Positions 32,089 through 43,063 of a DNA stretch of 64,000 nt are shown here, in pieces. Below the pieces are notes generated by a model, which was not told the origin of the DNA, made no database searches, and saw nothing but the letters and a program-made list of their open reading frames with translations. Positions within the stretch are counted from its first letter, which is position 1, and the number at the start of each line of letters is the position of its first letter. A program made the position numbers and the translations under genes. Location of the stretch: the NCBI GenBank assembly GCA_010093705.1, contig MU006091.1, forward strand, positions 186,001 through 250,000, read 5' to 3'. The DNA comes from Patellaria atrata CBS 101060 (lineage: Eukaryota; Ascomycota; Dothideomycetes; Patellariales; Patellariaceae).

Positions 32089-34407
32089 ATGGTTACTTTT
32101 GTCGAGATACTTGACCATTCCCAACACGACGCCAGTGGTTACGACAAGTTGTTTGACGAGGATCCAGGTCAGCATTTCGAGCTCGTCACGGGCTCCAAGA
32201 AGAGGCAAGTCCATCAGCATCTCCGTCAGGGGATCTTGAACCACTATATCCTACGCAGTCGAGACAAGAAGATTCTTGGTGATCTTGGCGGCTCCCCTAG
32301 GGATATCGATCCAGGTGTTAAGCTACTAAACGGGCCAAATCACCCAATCTTTGAGGGTGACCTTGATTTCAGTCTTCTGTGGTCTCTGTACGGCGGTTAT
32401 CAACGTGTTCAATCTAGATTGAGGGATCGTTACAGAGAACTAGCAACTTCAGACTTACTCATCTTCCTGCAAGTGTACGACGACCAAGCCCCGAGATACG
32501 TTCTCGTGAATGACACCGAACTTCTCATTGCTCTAGCAGCTCGAAAGAACCTCATCACGCAAGAATTACGCCGTCGAGGTGAGTATCCAGAAGAGGACGA
32601 CAGCAAAGACTTCGTGGTCACCATGACTCCAGCAGGAAAGACTGACAACAACGTCCTATCCAGTGGAGAGATTGAGGCTGTCGTTGACAGTGCAGTGAAC
32701 TGTGAAACTCCTCAAGTCTTCAGAAAGCCATATCGCGGTCCGGTATTCCTGAAACAACACGAAGCCTCAATGGTAAACTTTACAAACCCTTTTCCATCCC
32801 GAAACGTCACCACTCCTACACCCAACAAGGTACCTAGACGGATACCAGCTTGGGAGCAGGAGGCTCTTAAGAAACAAAAGGAAAATGAACCCACTCAACA
32901 GCAATCGGAACCAAAATTCACTCCAGCTCTTCCACATGGAACTCAACCCACAATGAACGCTTACGTGGAGAATGCTCAAAGGAGCTCCGAAACGTCTGAG
33001 CCAAACGCTGGCAACACGACCTCTCGTTGTGCGGTGCGTCCAGTTTACTTCAATGAACATGCACACCCGATATCATCTCGCGGTCTGACAGCTTGTTGCA
33101 GACCCAACGGTTCTCCCTACGGTCCGAGAATGTCAGAGGATTCAGAGTACTCTAACCCTTGGTCCCGCACTGATACATGTTCATACTGCGCTTCAGATAC
33201 ATGTGCGAGCAGGTTTCCAGTGATCTATGGACAGCATAGTCACCCAATGATTCACAACAGACCCTGTGACGGCCCCTTGCGTGCTGAAGTTGAGCCAATT
33301 ATCCATTCAATTCGCCCTTCGAAACGTCGTCCGGACTTGATTCACACCCTTGAAGAGTACGCTCGAGCACAATCTAAGAGAAGACGCCGGGACGACAGTC
33401 TGTACGATGATATCGACATCTACGATCCTTTCGTTCATGAGCCATCACCATGGACATTGTGGCCTATGGGGCATCCGCTTGCAGCACAAGCCGTGAGCTT
33501 GGGAGAACCAATTTACGCCGCGCATACTGGAATTCCGCACCATAGACAATATCGCCTGGAAGAACCAAATGTCATGCACTGTACGACGCTCGAAGATACC
33601 CTACCAGGACACCTCCACACTCATCCGGCACATACGGTTCGCAGATGTCATGCTGGTCTGGAATGCCCTGGTACACAAATTTCGAACACCTCTGGGAGAA
33701 CGCGTACCCGAAGGTCAAAGCCGTACGCGGGAAGAGTGAATCCACCAAGGTGGTACCAGGATCTCTTCGATATGCCAGACCACAACGTGGGAGCGTACAC
33801 TGGAAACCTCGAAACTGAGGGTGCCGGGTTTCTTCAAGATCACGGGCAGTACGATGCTCCAATTGCAGCCTCCAAGACGTTGCCTCGTATGGGCACAAAG
33901 CAATACGGACTAGAGAGACGCGCCCAGCAGTGGATGACTTCGAACGAAGAAGCTGGGGTTCGGGACTTTGCAAAGGAGCAAAGCAGTACTATGCCCAGGG
34001 ACTCCCGAACCCGCAGTACGCGTTATCGTGAGCTCTTCGGCAAGCTTGTTACCTCGGGGACGTACCGACCAGATCCTAGGTACACAGAGAATCAGGAGAG
34101 ATCACCAACCTACAGTCCCCAGTCTCCCAAGTACGTTCCAAAGTCCCCTGTGTACGTCCCCAAGTCTCCTGAATACACTCCACAGTTACCGCAATACAAG
34201 CCTGAGTCTCCTGGAGCTACGGTGTATGATCCAGTGTGTCCGATGAAGAATAAGGGATGTTCGGCTTGCAAGTCAACTGGAGTCGACCCTGACAACGTTT
34301 CGGCAGACAAGGAAGCTGAAGAGAGTCGAGGAGGTGAAAACCAAGTTTCAAAAGAGGAGGAGATCGGAACGCACGAAGCTCGTGGGTCATACTGGGAATC
34401 TGAGTGA
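32089..34407 (+). CDS. Hypothetical protein, 772 aa, with Pol II CTD-like heptads
   Basis: One uninterrupted exon. Residues 1 to ~170 look folded (LDHSQHDASGYDKLFDEDPG; FEGDLDFSLLWSLYGGYQRV; VYDDQAPRYVLVNDTELLIA, followed by ALAARKNLITQELRRRG). I do not recognise the fold. The middle is disordered, rich in Pro, His, Cys and Arg, with several CxxC-like spots (CSYCASDTCAS; SACKSTG near the end) and a basic SKRRRRDD patch that could be a nuclear signal. At residues 672-709 there are five successive heptads of the Y-x-P-x-x-P-x type. The C terminus is acidic. No signal peptide or TM. A nuclear role is an inference. The start is the first ATG of the open frame. Confidence 0.75.
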   Translation: MVTFVEILDHSQHDASGYDKLFDEDPGQHFELVTGSKKRQVHQHLRQGILNHYILRSRDKKILGDLGGSPRDIDPGVKLLNGPNHPIFEGDLDFSLLWSLYGGYQRVQSRLRDRYRELATSDLLIFLQVYDDQAPRYVLVNDTELLIALAARKNLITQELRRRGEYPEEDDSKDFVVTMTPAGKTDNNVLSSGEIEAVVDSAVNCETPQVFRKPYRGPVFLKQHEASMVNFTNPFPSRNVTTPTPNKVPRRIPAWEQEALKKQKENEPTQQQSEPKFTPALPHGTQPTMNAYVENAQRSSETSEPNAGNTTSRCAVRPVYFNEHAHPISSRGLTACCRPNGSPYGPRMSEDSEYSNPWSRTDTCSYCASDTCASRFPVIYGQHSHPMIHNRPCDGPLRAEVEPIIHSIRPSKRRPDLIHTLEEYARAQSKRRRRDDSLYDDIDIYDPFVHEPSPWTLWPMGHPLAAQAVSLGEPIYAAHTGIPHHRQYRLEEPNVMHCTTLEDTLPGHLHTHPAHTVRRCHAGLECPGTQISNTSGRTRTRRSKPYAGRVNPPRWYQDLFDMPDHNVGAYTGNLETEGAGFLQDHGQYDAPIAASKTLPRMGTKQYGLERRAQQWMTSNEEAGVRDFAKEQSSTMPRDSRTRSTRYRELFGKLVTSGTYRPDPRYTENQERSPTYSPQSPKYVPKSPVYVPKSPEYTPQLPQYKPESPGATVYDPVCPMKNKGCSACKSTGVDPDNVSADKEAEESRGGENQVSKEEEIGTHEARGSYWESE
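34111..34215 (+). repeat. Five tandem 21-nt units coding YxPxSPx heptads
   Basis: Five in-frame 21-nt units, each starting TAC, encode YSPQSPK, YVPKSPV, YVPKSPE, YTPQLPQ and YKPESPG, preceded by SPT. Four of five keep Ser-Pro at positions 5-6. The DNA units have diverged at many third positions while the protein pattern stays, so the pattern appears to be selected rather than a fresh slippage product. Confidence 0.85.
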
Positions 34408-35083
34408 ATGAACAGAAGACGGTGGAAGGAGCTATTCGGCCGGAAGAGCCGAACCAACGCCGCGTGTTCATTGGCGAAAAAATGGTGTTCAGGTGGCCGC
34501 CCTATATTTGGTATTTTTTTTTTTTTTTGAAATGCGCATTTCTGAGCATTGCTCGTCTTGAGATTGAGAGGATACATCGCTTTTTCTTTTTAACATCGTT
34601 CATCTGCATCGCAGGGGGTTATCATCATGGGGATCCCATGGACTCTGTCATGGAGTGGGTAAATGGAAATTTTGTCCAGAACCCATCGTTTCGTGGCATC
34701 TACCGTTCTTCTTTTCGTATCTCTCACCTGTATCACTGGAGAACATGGTGATCGGGACTCACTAGGTTCAAGCATGAATTGGGCGAATGAAACTTCTATT
34801 CAGAGCCCATTACTTCATGTTCAAACGTGGTTTTCTATTTAGATAGCTAGACATCCAACAATGGCAATATTGATAGCTAAGAAAGCCTGCCATCTTGGAG
34901 TCGTGACCAAACCGTTTCAGAGAGTCCAAATTATGTTGAACGCTCCAGCGATGCGCGAAGCGATTCGCAGTGGCAATAATTGCTCAAGTGTATGCGCCAT
35001 GAGAGTTTATGCATACCATTACGTCTGTAGCATGGGTCTTCATTGTCTTCGTTAAGCCGTCCCGTCATTCATCATTAACCCAT
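34408..35083. other. Intergenic between convergent genes, 676 nt
   Basis: 3' flanks of the 772-residue gene and UBC7. A T14 run occurs at ~34515. Nothing else. Confidence 0.5.
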
Positions 35084-35648
35084 CTACAACCCCAGACCCT
35101 TCCTCACGTTCTCTCTCACGATCTTCTCATACTCCGATCTCCTCTCTCGCCACATCCTCGCCGCATCCACATTCGCGGGACTTTCGTCATTCGGCTCGGC
35201 CAGCATGCTCATGACGCTGATCAAGATCTTCTCAACCGACTGTATCGGGGACCATCTCTCGCTCGCGTGCTCGTAATGATTCGGATCATCGCCAGGCGGA
35301 TGCAGGATACTGATACACACGTCACCGCTCGGATAGACTGGACTCGCACATCACGTCAGCGTCAGACTTCAGGTGTACGCGGATGGGGTTACGCTCACCG
35401 TTCGGATGCCAGATGTCGCAAGTGAACTTCATCTTCGGCGGCGCGAGCGGGTAGTCTTTCGGGAACTTGAGCTCGGCGGGGAAGAGGCCGCCTTCGAATG
35501 GCGTGCCTTCAGGGCCTTGGATCAGCGCTTCCCAGAGGAAGAGGTCGTCTTCGTTGACGGGGCCCGCGGTGATGCCTTCGGGCGGGTCGTTGGTGAGGGT
35601 GCGGTATTCGTGGAAGAGGCGCTTGGATGCGACGGCCGAGGAGGACAT
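35084..35648 (-). CDS. ubc7: E2 ubiquitin-conjugating enzyme Ubc7 (UBE2G2 class)
   Basis: Exons 35648-35399 and 35337-35084 over a 61-nt intron (GTGAGC...CCAG), 167 residues. The E2 fold is plain: [55 protein letters not shown], then [12 protein letters not shown] with catalytic Cys91. Directly after the cysteine comes the acidic loop [19 protein letters not shown], the insertion that marks the Ubc7/UBE2G2 and Cdc34 group; the short length without a tail points to Ubc7. It ends NVRKGLGL. Ubc7 works with Cue1 and the Hrd1 or Doa10 ligases in ER-associated degradation. The intron splits the HPN-VYP junction exactly as the protein requires. Confidence 0.95.
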
Positions 35649-35992
35649 GGTGGTGGTTGGGTTTATAGGCTAACGCGTGAGGTAGGGCGAGGACAAGTTC
35701 CGTGCTCTTGAGGAGTGAGGTTGTGGCTAGATGGAGATGGAGATAAGATAAGATTGTTTTCACGTGCTTCGACACGAACGTCGCGTCAAAGGGTTGAGGT
35801 TTGGGTTGGGTAAGTACAACTTCCTTAGGACCAGCAGCTTGCTATAGGTTATTTTTATTATTCTAATCAGAATTTCATCAGCCAATGTAAGAATCGTAAA
35901 CTACTATCCATTTGAGCACCCACATTGGTTAATAACCATTAGTGGAGAATCTCGACACTCAAGTTACTTCTACATCGACAACCGGTCAAATA
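35649..35992. other. Intergenic, 344 nt
   Basis: Promoter of UBC7 and 3' flank of the scramblase gene, both on the minus strand. AT-rich middle. Nothing specific. Confidence 0.5.
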
Positions 35993-38092
35993 TCAAAACC
36001 AATCCGAAAAGGCATCACTAACATTACCTCCTCCACCCCCTAAGCTGCTGTCCCCAGGGTCACCGTCTCCCCGACCTCCTGAACTATTTCCGGAACCCCT
36101 ATCGGCCCAGGGACTCTGTGCGTTTTCACCCCAGACGTCTTCACCTTGCGGAGCTTCCGGTGTATTTTGCGCTTGTTGCCCTTCGGGGTAGTCCCAGGTC
36201 TGGTGTGATGCATCATCCTGAGACGATCTTCTAGACCCGTATGCTCCTCTTTGCATAGCTTCATACGCCGCCGCTGTACCCGCACCTGCTATCGCACCTT
36301 CCCCCATCCCTCCTATTCCTTTAGCTGCACCCCCAACCACACCTGTACCCGATTCTGTAGCTGCTCCCGTTCCAACAGCTGTCCCAGCTTCAGCGCCAGC
36401 TGCACCAGCTTCACCAGCAGCGCCACCATAGCCCGGAAACCACATTGGAAGCCATCCACCAGTGCCGGCATGACTGTGCCGACTGAAATAGTCAAAGTCG
36501 ATGCTTACCGCCGTGGCAAGCATAACTGCTCTCTGATCCAATGTCATGCCCGGTACTGACTGAGTGCTATCGGCGGAGCGTTTACCGGTTTTAGATATCA
36601 GATATTGAGACTCTGCCTCTAAACTTGCAGCATCCATTCGCAATGCATACGCCCCGGTATCCGTGAAGATTTCCCTGGCAAAGCTTCTAAAGTTGCGGTT
36701 CACGGAGCCGATAAGTCGATCGTCTGATGAGAGAAGCGCGAAATCCCATGACAAAAGGGGTTCATTGACGTGTGCGAATTGTGCGAATCCCACCTCGCTC
36801 CTATTATCCTTGGAGACTTGAGCTGCCTTAGTGTCTGATATGGGGAGCTCTCCAGACGTCGGTTGACGCACTTCTTGCGCTTGCTTGTCTTCAAGCGGAC
36901 GGTTGAGGAAAAGGTCATATTTTCGCCTCCAGGGGTGCCATTGTTGGTGCGCTTCCCCAATGATTCGCATTTCAGACATGCCAAGAGTAGGAATCCGACG
37001 GGCTTCAGGGATTGTAGATTGAAGAGCCGTTTGCGATGACGGATTAATACCGCTGTTGGGGTTTACGGTATCGTAGATGCGTATCCTGGAATTTATCCAG
37101 CTGAAGGGACGGTGAAACTGGAAACGTATCAGCTAACTGCTTGATTTCAACCTCAAATACCTCTTCTGTCGCTGTAACACCCCTAAGTTACTGTGCAGTC
37201 ACTGCTGGAAGGTTTTTGACTTCCACAGATTCAAACTACCGCACCATGGAGAATCACTGTACCGTACAGATGACCGAACCATACAAACCGACTTGACGAT
37301 ACGGATTGACTGGGTTGTACGGAGAGGCAGGTCGCTCAAAATGGCGGAATCATGCAGAGTAATCATACCGTACGGATCTACTAGTCTCTACAAGATGACT
37401 TTTTAAGGTGATTACACGCACATTATGTAGAGCCGAAAGAGCCGAAAGAGAGCTCTCGTTACCCGAGTAGTACAGGTCTCCATAGTTACAGCAACTGTAC
37501 AACAAGGGGGGGGGGGGTTGTGATACGTAACCGAGAGAGAGACGAATCAGTCATTTGATGGACCTACCCGTAAGACCTCTATCTCATTCTTATCAAACAC
37601 ATGCGTCGTGAAACTCCTATGGGTACGAAACATCTGCCTGGCCAACATGTTTCCAACTCCATGCTCTTGCTCGGCTAAGAATCCAACATGGTTTCCCTGC
37701 GCATCCATGATGATATATTTGTTTGCTTGTTCAAAGCTAAGGAGGACGTTCATAAGCTCAATTTCGCGCTGTACTACGATTGAAGAGTTCGCAAGTATAG
37801 AAGTGACGGGATGGTTTCCTTTCAAGATCCCATGCGGATCTTCCGGTATGTGAACTAGGGAGAGTAAATGACTCTCATCCTGTGTGGTAGCTTGTTTCAG
37901 CGCCTTTGAAGTGATGGCCGTTTGAGAGGCATCCAGTTCCTGATTGACCCGAGCCCGATGATTAGGTCGTGGTAATGGGCGAGATGGACCAGGTTTTCGT
38001 AGGGTGTTCCGAGGACCGGGAGAGCGACCAGTAGAGATGCTACGAGTCGCCTGTCTGAATATTGTCGCTCTCCATGCTGACGAAGCGAGCAT
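35993..38092 (-). CDS. aim25: Mitochondrial scramblase-family protein (AIM25-like)
   Basis: Exon 1 (38092-37568, 175 residues) and exon 2 (37117-35993, 374 residues) join in phase 0 across an unusually long 450-nt intron. Exon 1 starts with a mitochondrial targeting stretch (MLASSAWRATIFRQATRSIS) and enters the scramblase fold: SILANSSIVVQREIELMNVL, KYIIMDAQGNHVGFLAEQEH. Exon 2 continues FHRPFSWINSRIRIYD, RKYDLFLNR, LLSWDFALLSSDDRLIGSVN and DTGAYALRMD, then LDQRAVMLATAVSIDFDYFS. A Gly/Ala-rich tail (~470-549) is probably disordered. Yeast Aim25 belongs to this PF03803 family; actual lipid scrambling by fungal members is not proven. The spliced protein reads through all the expected scramblase strands, which supports the intron. 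Confidence 0.9.
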
Positions 38093-38436
38093 AGTCTTTA
38101 AGCGAGGGAATATCTACAACTATATATATGTTGTTGAAGACTAGATGAAGATAATGTGCAAAGGCAGTGAAGTTAGTTTCTAGCTAGCAACCGAGGTTTC
38201 GCCGTTGTAAAATCCGCTGATCTGAAGGCTGGAAAATCAATTCAAAATCTGACCCAGATGTCTTCCAAGATCAGGACTGCTAATAATTCTGAGTGTTGAC
38301 TTTCCATCAGCTGAAAACCTCTATTAGTCTGGAAGATTTACTCAATACTTGCCTCCCAGACCGAAGCTAAAAAGATCCATCCCTTGCTTCCTGACAGGCC
38401 GAGGATGACCGCGTTTTAGTAAAAGCTGACCCTCAT
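38093..38436. promoter_or_regulatory. Divergent promoter region, scramblase and SEN2
   Basis: 344 bp between two divergent start codons. A TATATATAT tract lies at 38119-38129 near the scramblase start. No other motif recognised. Confidence 0.4.
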
Positions 38437-39765
38437 ATGGATTCAGCAACTGAAGGAAATGGGGCTGTTGCTAGCAATTTCCCATCAATTCCAACAAAAC
38501 CATATCAAAGACCGAATTATGCTCAGATCCATCAATCACCACTTCCCATCAAGATATATCCTTTGCCGGCTTTCATCCCACAGAATCCTCTATCAGTCTT
38601 AAGGATAGCATACGCTGTTTTATCACAGTGCACTTCGTCATCTCGATCTCACGATAACCCTTACAAAGCGTACTATTCTGCAGCTGACAGATCTGTTCAC
38701 GTGACAGATCCCCTTGCTATCCGAGCCCTATGGGAAAAGGGGTTCTTTGGAAAGGGTTCCCTGAGCCGTAGTGAACCAAACTGGTTTGTTGGGGAGCGGC
38801 GTAGACTTGGGATAGACAATGCCGAGACTGCTGAGGAATATACCCGCCGAAGACGTGAAGAGAGGAGGCAATTCAAGGAAGAGCGCGCACGGCAAGAAAG
38901 AATGGCCATAGAAGAGCGGTTGAATAAGGAAAAGAGATTAGCGGTTGGTGAGTTGCAAAACGGAATAGTTTTCTCGTCCAACGAATCTGAGGATGCAACT
39001 CAGCGGAGCGTATCCGGACATCATGAGCAACATCCTAAAGAGATTCCCGGCAATACTCAGAGACATGATGATCAATCTGAAGGTTTGATGTTGCAGCGAG
39101 CCCCAATCCAGACTTCTTCGAAGGTTCTGTCCCAGACGCCTATTCGACAGTCCCCTGCCGATTCAAATGCTATGGAAAATAAAGAGCATTTACAGCTAAG
39201 CCCGGAGGAGGCCTTTTTCCTTGTTTATGGGCTTAACATGCTTGAGATTGTCGATCCTGATACAGGACTAGTTAACAGTGCCACCTCCCTTCTGCGGTTG
39301 TTTCGAGGAAACTCATACTTTCCACCTATATCGTATTCCAGTTTTCAACCGGATGATCCGTTCCTCTTAAGATATGTTACATACCACCATTTCCGATCTT
39401 TGGGGTGGGTTGTCAGATCAGGGATAAAGTTTGCGGTTGACTTTCTTTTATATAACCGTGGTCCAGCTTTTACACACGCAGAGTTCGCAATAATATTACT
39501 CCCGTCTTACTCTCATCCCGAGTGGGAAAACTCCACATTTGCAAGTCTCAAAGGAGGAGAGAGATCATGGTGGTGGTTCCATTCCCTTAATCGGGTACAA
39601 TCACACGTTAAAAAAACATTGGTTTGTGTATACATTGATGTCCCGCCACCATCCAAGGACATCTCGCGTTTCGGTGAAGATGCGAATATCGGTTCTTTCC
39701 TTAAGCATTACAGAGTCCGAGAATTTGTCTTCAAAAGATGGATTGCAAACAGGAGTCGAGATTGA
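38437..39765 (+). CDS. sen2: tRNA-splicing endonuclease catalytic subunit Sen2
   Basis: A single-exon protein of 442 residues. The N-terminal part has the Sen2 signature (LPAFIPQNPLSVLRIAYAVL; IRALWEKGFFGKGSLSRSEP, then NWF), followed by a charged coiled-coil linker. The C-terminal nuclease domain starts near LSPEEAFFLVYGLNML. The catalytic triad is visible as Tyr339 (LLYNRGPAFTH), His347 and Lys393 (HVKKTLVCVYI). Sen2 cleaves the 5' splice site of intron-containing tRNAs as part of the Sen2-Sen34-Sen15-Sen54 complex, at the mitochondrial surface in yeast and in the nucleus elsewhere. Length and domain order are normal. Confidence 0.95.
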   Translation: MDSATEGNGAVASNFPSIPTKPYQRPNYAQIHQSPLPIKIYPLPAFIPQNPLSVLRIAYAVLSQCTSSSRSHDNPYKAYYSAADRSVHVTDPLAIRALWEKGFFGKGSLSRSEPNWFVGERRRLGIDNAETAEEYTRRRREERRQFKEERARQERMAIEERLNKEKRLAVGELQNGIVFSSNESEDATQRSVSGHHEQHPKEIPGNTQRHDDQSEGLMLQRAPIQTSSKVLSQTPIRQSPADSNAMENKEHLQLSPEEAFFLVYGLNMLEIVDPDTGLVNSATSLLRLFRGNSYFPPISYSSFQPDDPFLLRYVTYHHFRSLGWVVRSGIKFAVDFLLYNRGPAFTHAEFAIILLPSYSHPEWENSTFASLKGGERSWWWFHSLNRVQSHVKKTLVCVYIDVPPPSKDISRFGEDANIGSFLKHYRVREFVFKRWIANRSRD

Positions 39766-41104
39766 GGTTTTAAGAAAAGAAAGTAGGAGGCGCACAAAAA
39801 TACAGAGAAAGGGCAAAGGAGGAGGGAGATCAGGTGTCACGGGCGTAAAGAAGGGGAATGGGCATGTCATAAATGTCAGGTCTTTACTCTTTTCACTGAC
39901 CCAATGGACCCTCACCTTTTTTGACCATTCCTTCGTCTGAATCGTGGCGTCTACATCATCATACAGGTATGTACAGCACCTAGTAGACTGCTGTCACCTA
40001 CTCTCATCTCACGATATTTCCTTCCGTCGATGCACCGACGTTATATCTACTGTACGATACTAGCAGCCTGATACGGTATTACTCCTGAGAAGCCACGTAC
40101 GGCTTGGTTAAACGGCCTCAACCATCTTCCACAGCTGCCACCACAACCCTTAGTAACGAATCCCTAATAAGGCATTACTCCTCAACGGACACGTACAGTC
40201 ATAAAATACCTCTGGTACGGCGTGCTCCTACGCGAACCTTTGCATAACCCCTTTTTACGAGCTGCTGCACGCCCAATCGTATAGCGCGCACCACGACGAG
40301 TAATACTATACCTAACTCTATAAACACTTGGGCAAGCGTGTTTAATAGGGCCAGATAGATCAGAATAGAGCACAGAGGCAATTTGCAGAGCCAGATAAAC
40401 TAGAACTAGAATCATTCTAGCCGACGCGGTCTATCAGCTCCCTCAGTATAACCAGGGAAGCTGTAAAGCTGCGTAAGATTAGAACTGGACCAAACAGATA
40501 TGACACTCAGTGGAACTCTATGCTATGGTATCTTGGTAGAATTCGTGTATTTAGGACTGGGTTACCCTTACAGGAATCAAGAACTATCAATCCTGAGCCA
40601 TCTTACAGCATTGCTCATCAAGTTTAGAGAATATCTAAGTTTACGGAGCCGCACATGTTGAAGAAGGCCAATTAATACCCACACGTGATCACAGTTTATT
40701 AAGAATTTTCGTCATATTCCTTCTTGCAAATAACATCTTTACGAAAAGCGGATGACGGTCCGCCAAGCCCGATGTGAATCCCCTGCGAAGCCGCAAATAG
40801 ATTAAAGAAGATTCACAGAGATGGACACCTTTCTATTTCCTAGACCTGTTCCCCACAAAATACATCGACCTTGACTAGTAAAATATGCTTGGACGTAAAT
40901 TTAAGCTACTATCCAGATCGTTCCGTCGGCTCTTCCAGATTCGCATCCTGGTGGGAAAGCATGGGATGCAATAAAAACCTGGTCCAGTATGTAGATGAAC
41001 GATTTCATCGATCAGCGTACAAATATAAACGCCTCGTATCTTTGGATTTTTAGAACCCCTTTTGTGTTAGAAAGCAATCCACATACACCGGTTCGAATTT
41101 CAGA
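39766..41104. other. Intergenic, 1.3 kb, with a diverged 26-nt direct repeat
   Basis: No gene. Two related 26-mers (40075-40100 and 40171-40196, both GGyATTACTCCT...CACGTAC, 20 of 26 identical) are 96 bp apart. The stretch 40200-40450 has the feel of an eroded dispersed repeat, but no family can be named. Confidence 0.4.
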
Positions 41105-42252
41105 ATGCATCGTCCAGCAATTCTAGCAGCAACCCTTTTCGCCGCTGTGGCCGTGGCCCAGCAACCGGCGTATGCGCAATGCGGAGGAAACAACCATCAG
41201 GGAGACACGACGTGTGTTTCAGGTTACCACTGTGAAATGGTCAATGAGTGGTATTCCCAGTGCATGCCTGGAGACCCTCCAGTTGAGGAACCTACGCCCG
41301 AGCCTGAACCTCAACCCACTCCTGAGCCCACGCCCGAGCCGACGACGTTAGTAACCAGCATACCGGTTGAGACTCCTACTGAAACTTCAGTCATCACAAG
41401 TCCATCCCCTTCTCCAATCAACAAATGCCCGGTTGTCCTGGATGGACGTATACCAGTAGGCACAGCGGCTACGGTCCTCGATACCAACAACAAGTATTTC
41501 AACCCGGACTATGTTAAGGGTAACAACCTGAAGTGGAGCGATATTATCAAGCTTCCCTCAGTCCCACAATCGAGGTTCGATGCTGCTGTTGGAGCCCAGG
41601 CCCTCGAGGTCACCATTAGCGATAAGAGCATTTTCATGCAGCAGAACGGGTTCAGACGCGCGGGACTGCAATTCAACGGGGATTCATCCGATGACGCAAG
41701 CTCCAAAGGTGTCAAGACTATCCACTTCAGTGTAAGAGTTGATGCCACGAGGGCATTGAACCTAACTCATGAGTATCTAGTAAGTTATGCTAATGGAGTG
41801 GAACAAAATACTTGATATTAAGCGAAACATAGAATGTGTGGCACGAGACGGCCGATTACTCAGCCAATCAGTTCAACTTCCAAACTGGAACTATCATTGG
41901 AAAGAGTAGCTCCGACAGGAACAACTGGAAGGTCCTAAACAGGAACAACCAGCTCGTATGGTCAACTCCGATGGTCGCGGATACATGGCAAAACTTCGCT
42001 ATCACTCTTGACTTCAGCAAGAATACCTTCCAAGTGTATTATTCCGCCGGCAACGATCCTCTGAAGTCCGTGACCAGTTCTTTATCCAACAACCTTGCTG
42101 GTAACGGACAGTACCAGATTGGTGTGCTCAAGAAACCAACCGGTACCTCTGATGTCGTCAACAGTGGATACCAACAAAGGAATCTTAACGAAGGCGTCAT
42201 CTATGGTGGGTTATTCGTGGAAGATAGTGCGGGTGGCTGCGTGAGTCTGTAA
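41105..42252 (+). CDS. GH131 beta-glucanase with N-terminal CBM1
   Basis: Exons 41105-41779 and 41833-42252 over a 53-nt intron give 364 residues. A signal peptide (cleavage after AVAVA, ~18) is followed at once by a CBM1 cellulose-binding module (~22-54: YAQCGGNNHQGDTTC, then NEWYSQCMPG with the usual four Cys and aromatic face). A Pro/Glu/Thr linker reaches ~106. The GH131 domain follows: CPVVLDGRIP, DIIKLPSVPQSRFD, SDKSIFMQQNGFRRAGLQFN, TWQNFAITLDFSKNTFQVYY, and it ends GVIYGGLFVEDSAGGCVSL. GH131 enzymes cut beta-1,3, beta-1,6 and some beta-1,4 glucans outside the cell. Plant or fungal wall glucan is the likely substrate. N-terminal placement of CBM1 is notable. Confidence 0.9.
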
Positions 42253-43063
42253 ATACCAGCAATCCGAATGTCGCTGTAGATCCACGCATCTTTCTTTATG
42301 CTGTACAGTGCTCTCGAGTGCTTGTTTATAGATTCTAGCACTCAATCAATATAACATTTCACTACCCAGAGTTCGGGAGAGTGCTTTTTCTTTTTCAACA
42401 TGTCATTAGTAAATGTTCGGAGCGACTCGGGCTGAAAGCATTACCTTATGGACCTCGATGTTTTGAGATGATCAGGACACGGCTAAATGTATAAATCAAA
42501 CGGGACATTAACCAACCTGATTGATAATTTCACTAGTGGTTTGTGACTTTCACACCTTAGGCAAATAAGGGGCTAAGACTGGAAGATGATGGGGACACAG
42601 GATCATTTGAAATCGAGAGACATGAGATATAAAACATATTCAAGCACTCAGGATCTTCTGAGCCTAGAGATTGCAAGCTAGACAGATAAGTCGAGTACCA
42701 CTACGCACTGGGCTGACAACATTTCACTGCAGACTCGAGTTTATGATGATGTGAATACAGAGCTGAATTCGCATTTGAACCTATCTTACTAACATATATC
42801 TTGCAGAATCTTACAGTATAAGAAGAGGTCCAGATCAGGTCACACTTTTGTTGACACATCCGAAATCCGTTATATGCCGCATCTTCTACTCCTATTGGTT
42901 GAATCATCCGAGTTCGGTCAATCTAAGCGCCAATGAGGGAAAGCGTGGTTAAGACAATTTCCACCCCACCCTTCCTCAGCCGACCCTCTGAAAATTCGTT
43001 ATCGTATCTGATCAATCTCCAATCTCTCACAATCTCATCTCATCTCTCCCCTCGCAGCCCGTC
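42253..43063. other. Intergenic, 811 nt; promoter of the bZIP gene
   Basis: GTATCTGAT at 43004-43012 is one base off the reverse of the SreA iron-GATA site ATCWGATAA, and AGATAAG occurs at ~42685. A pyrimidine-rich leader runs just before the ATG. No gene seen. Confidence 0.35.

Noticed and set aside
40160-40450. Possible end of an old retroelement
   Set aside because: Only a vague resemblance and a diverged short repeat; no domain or matching ends, so no element is named.
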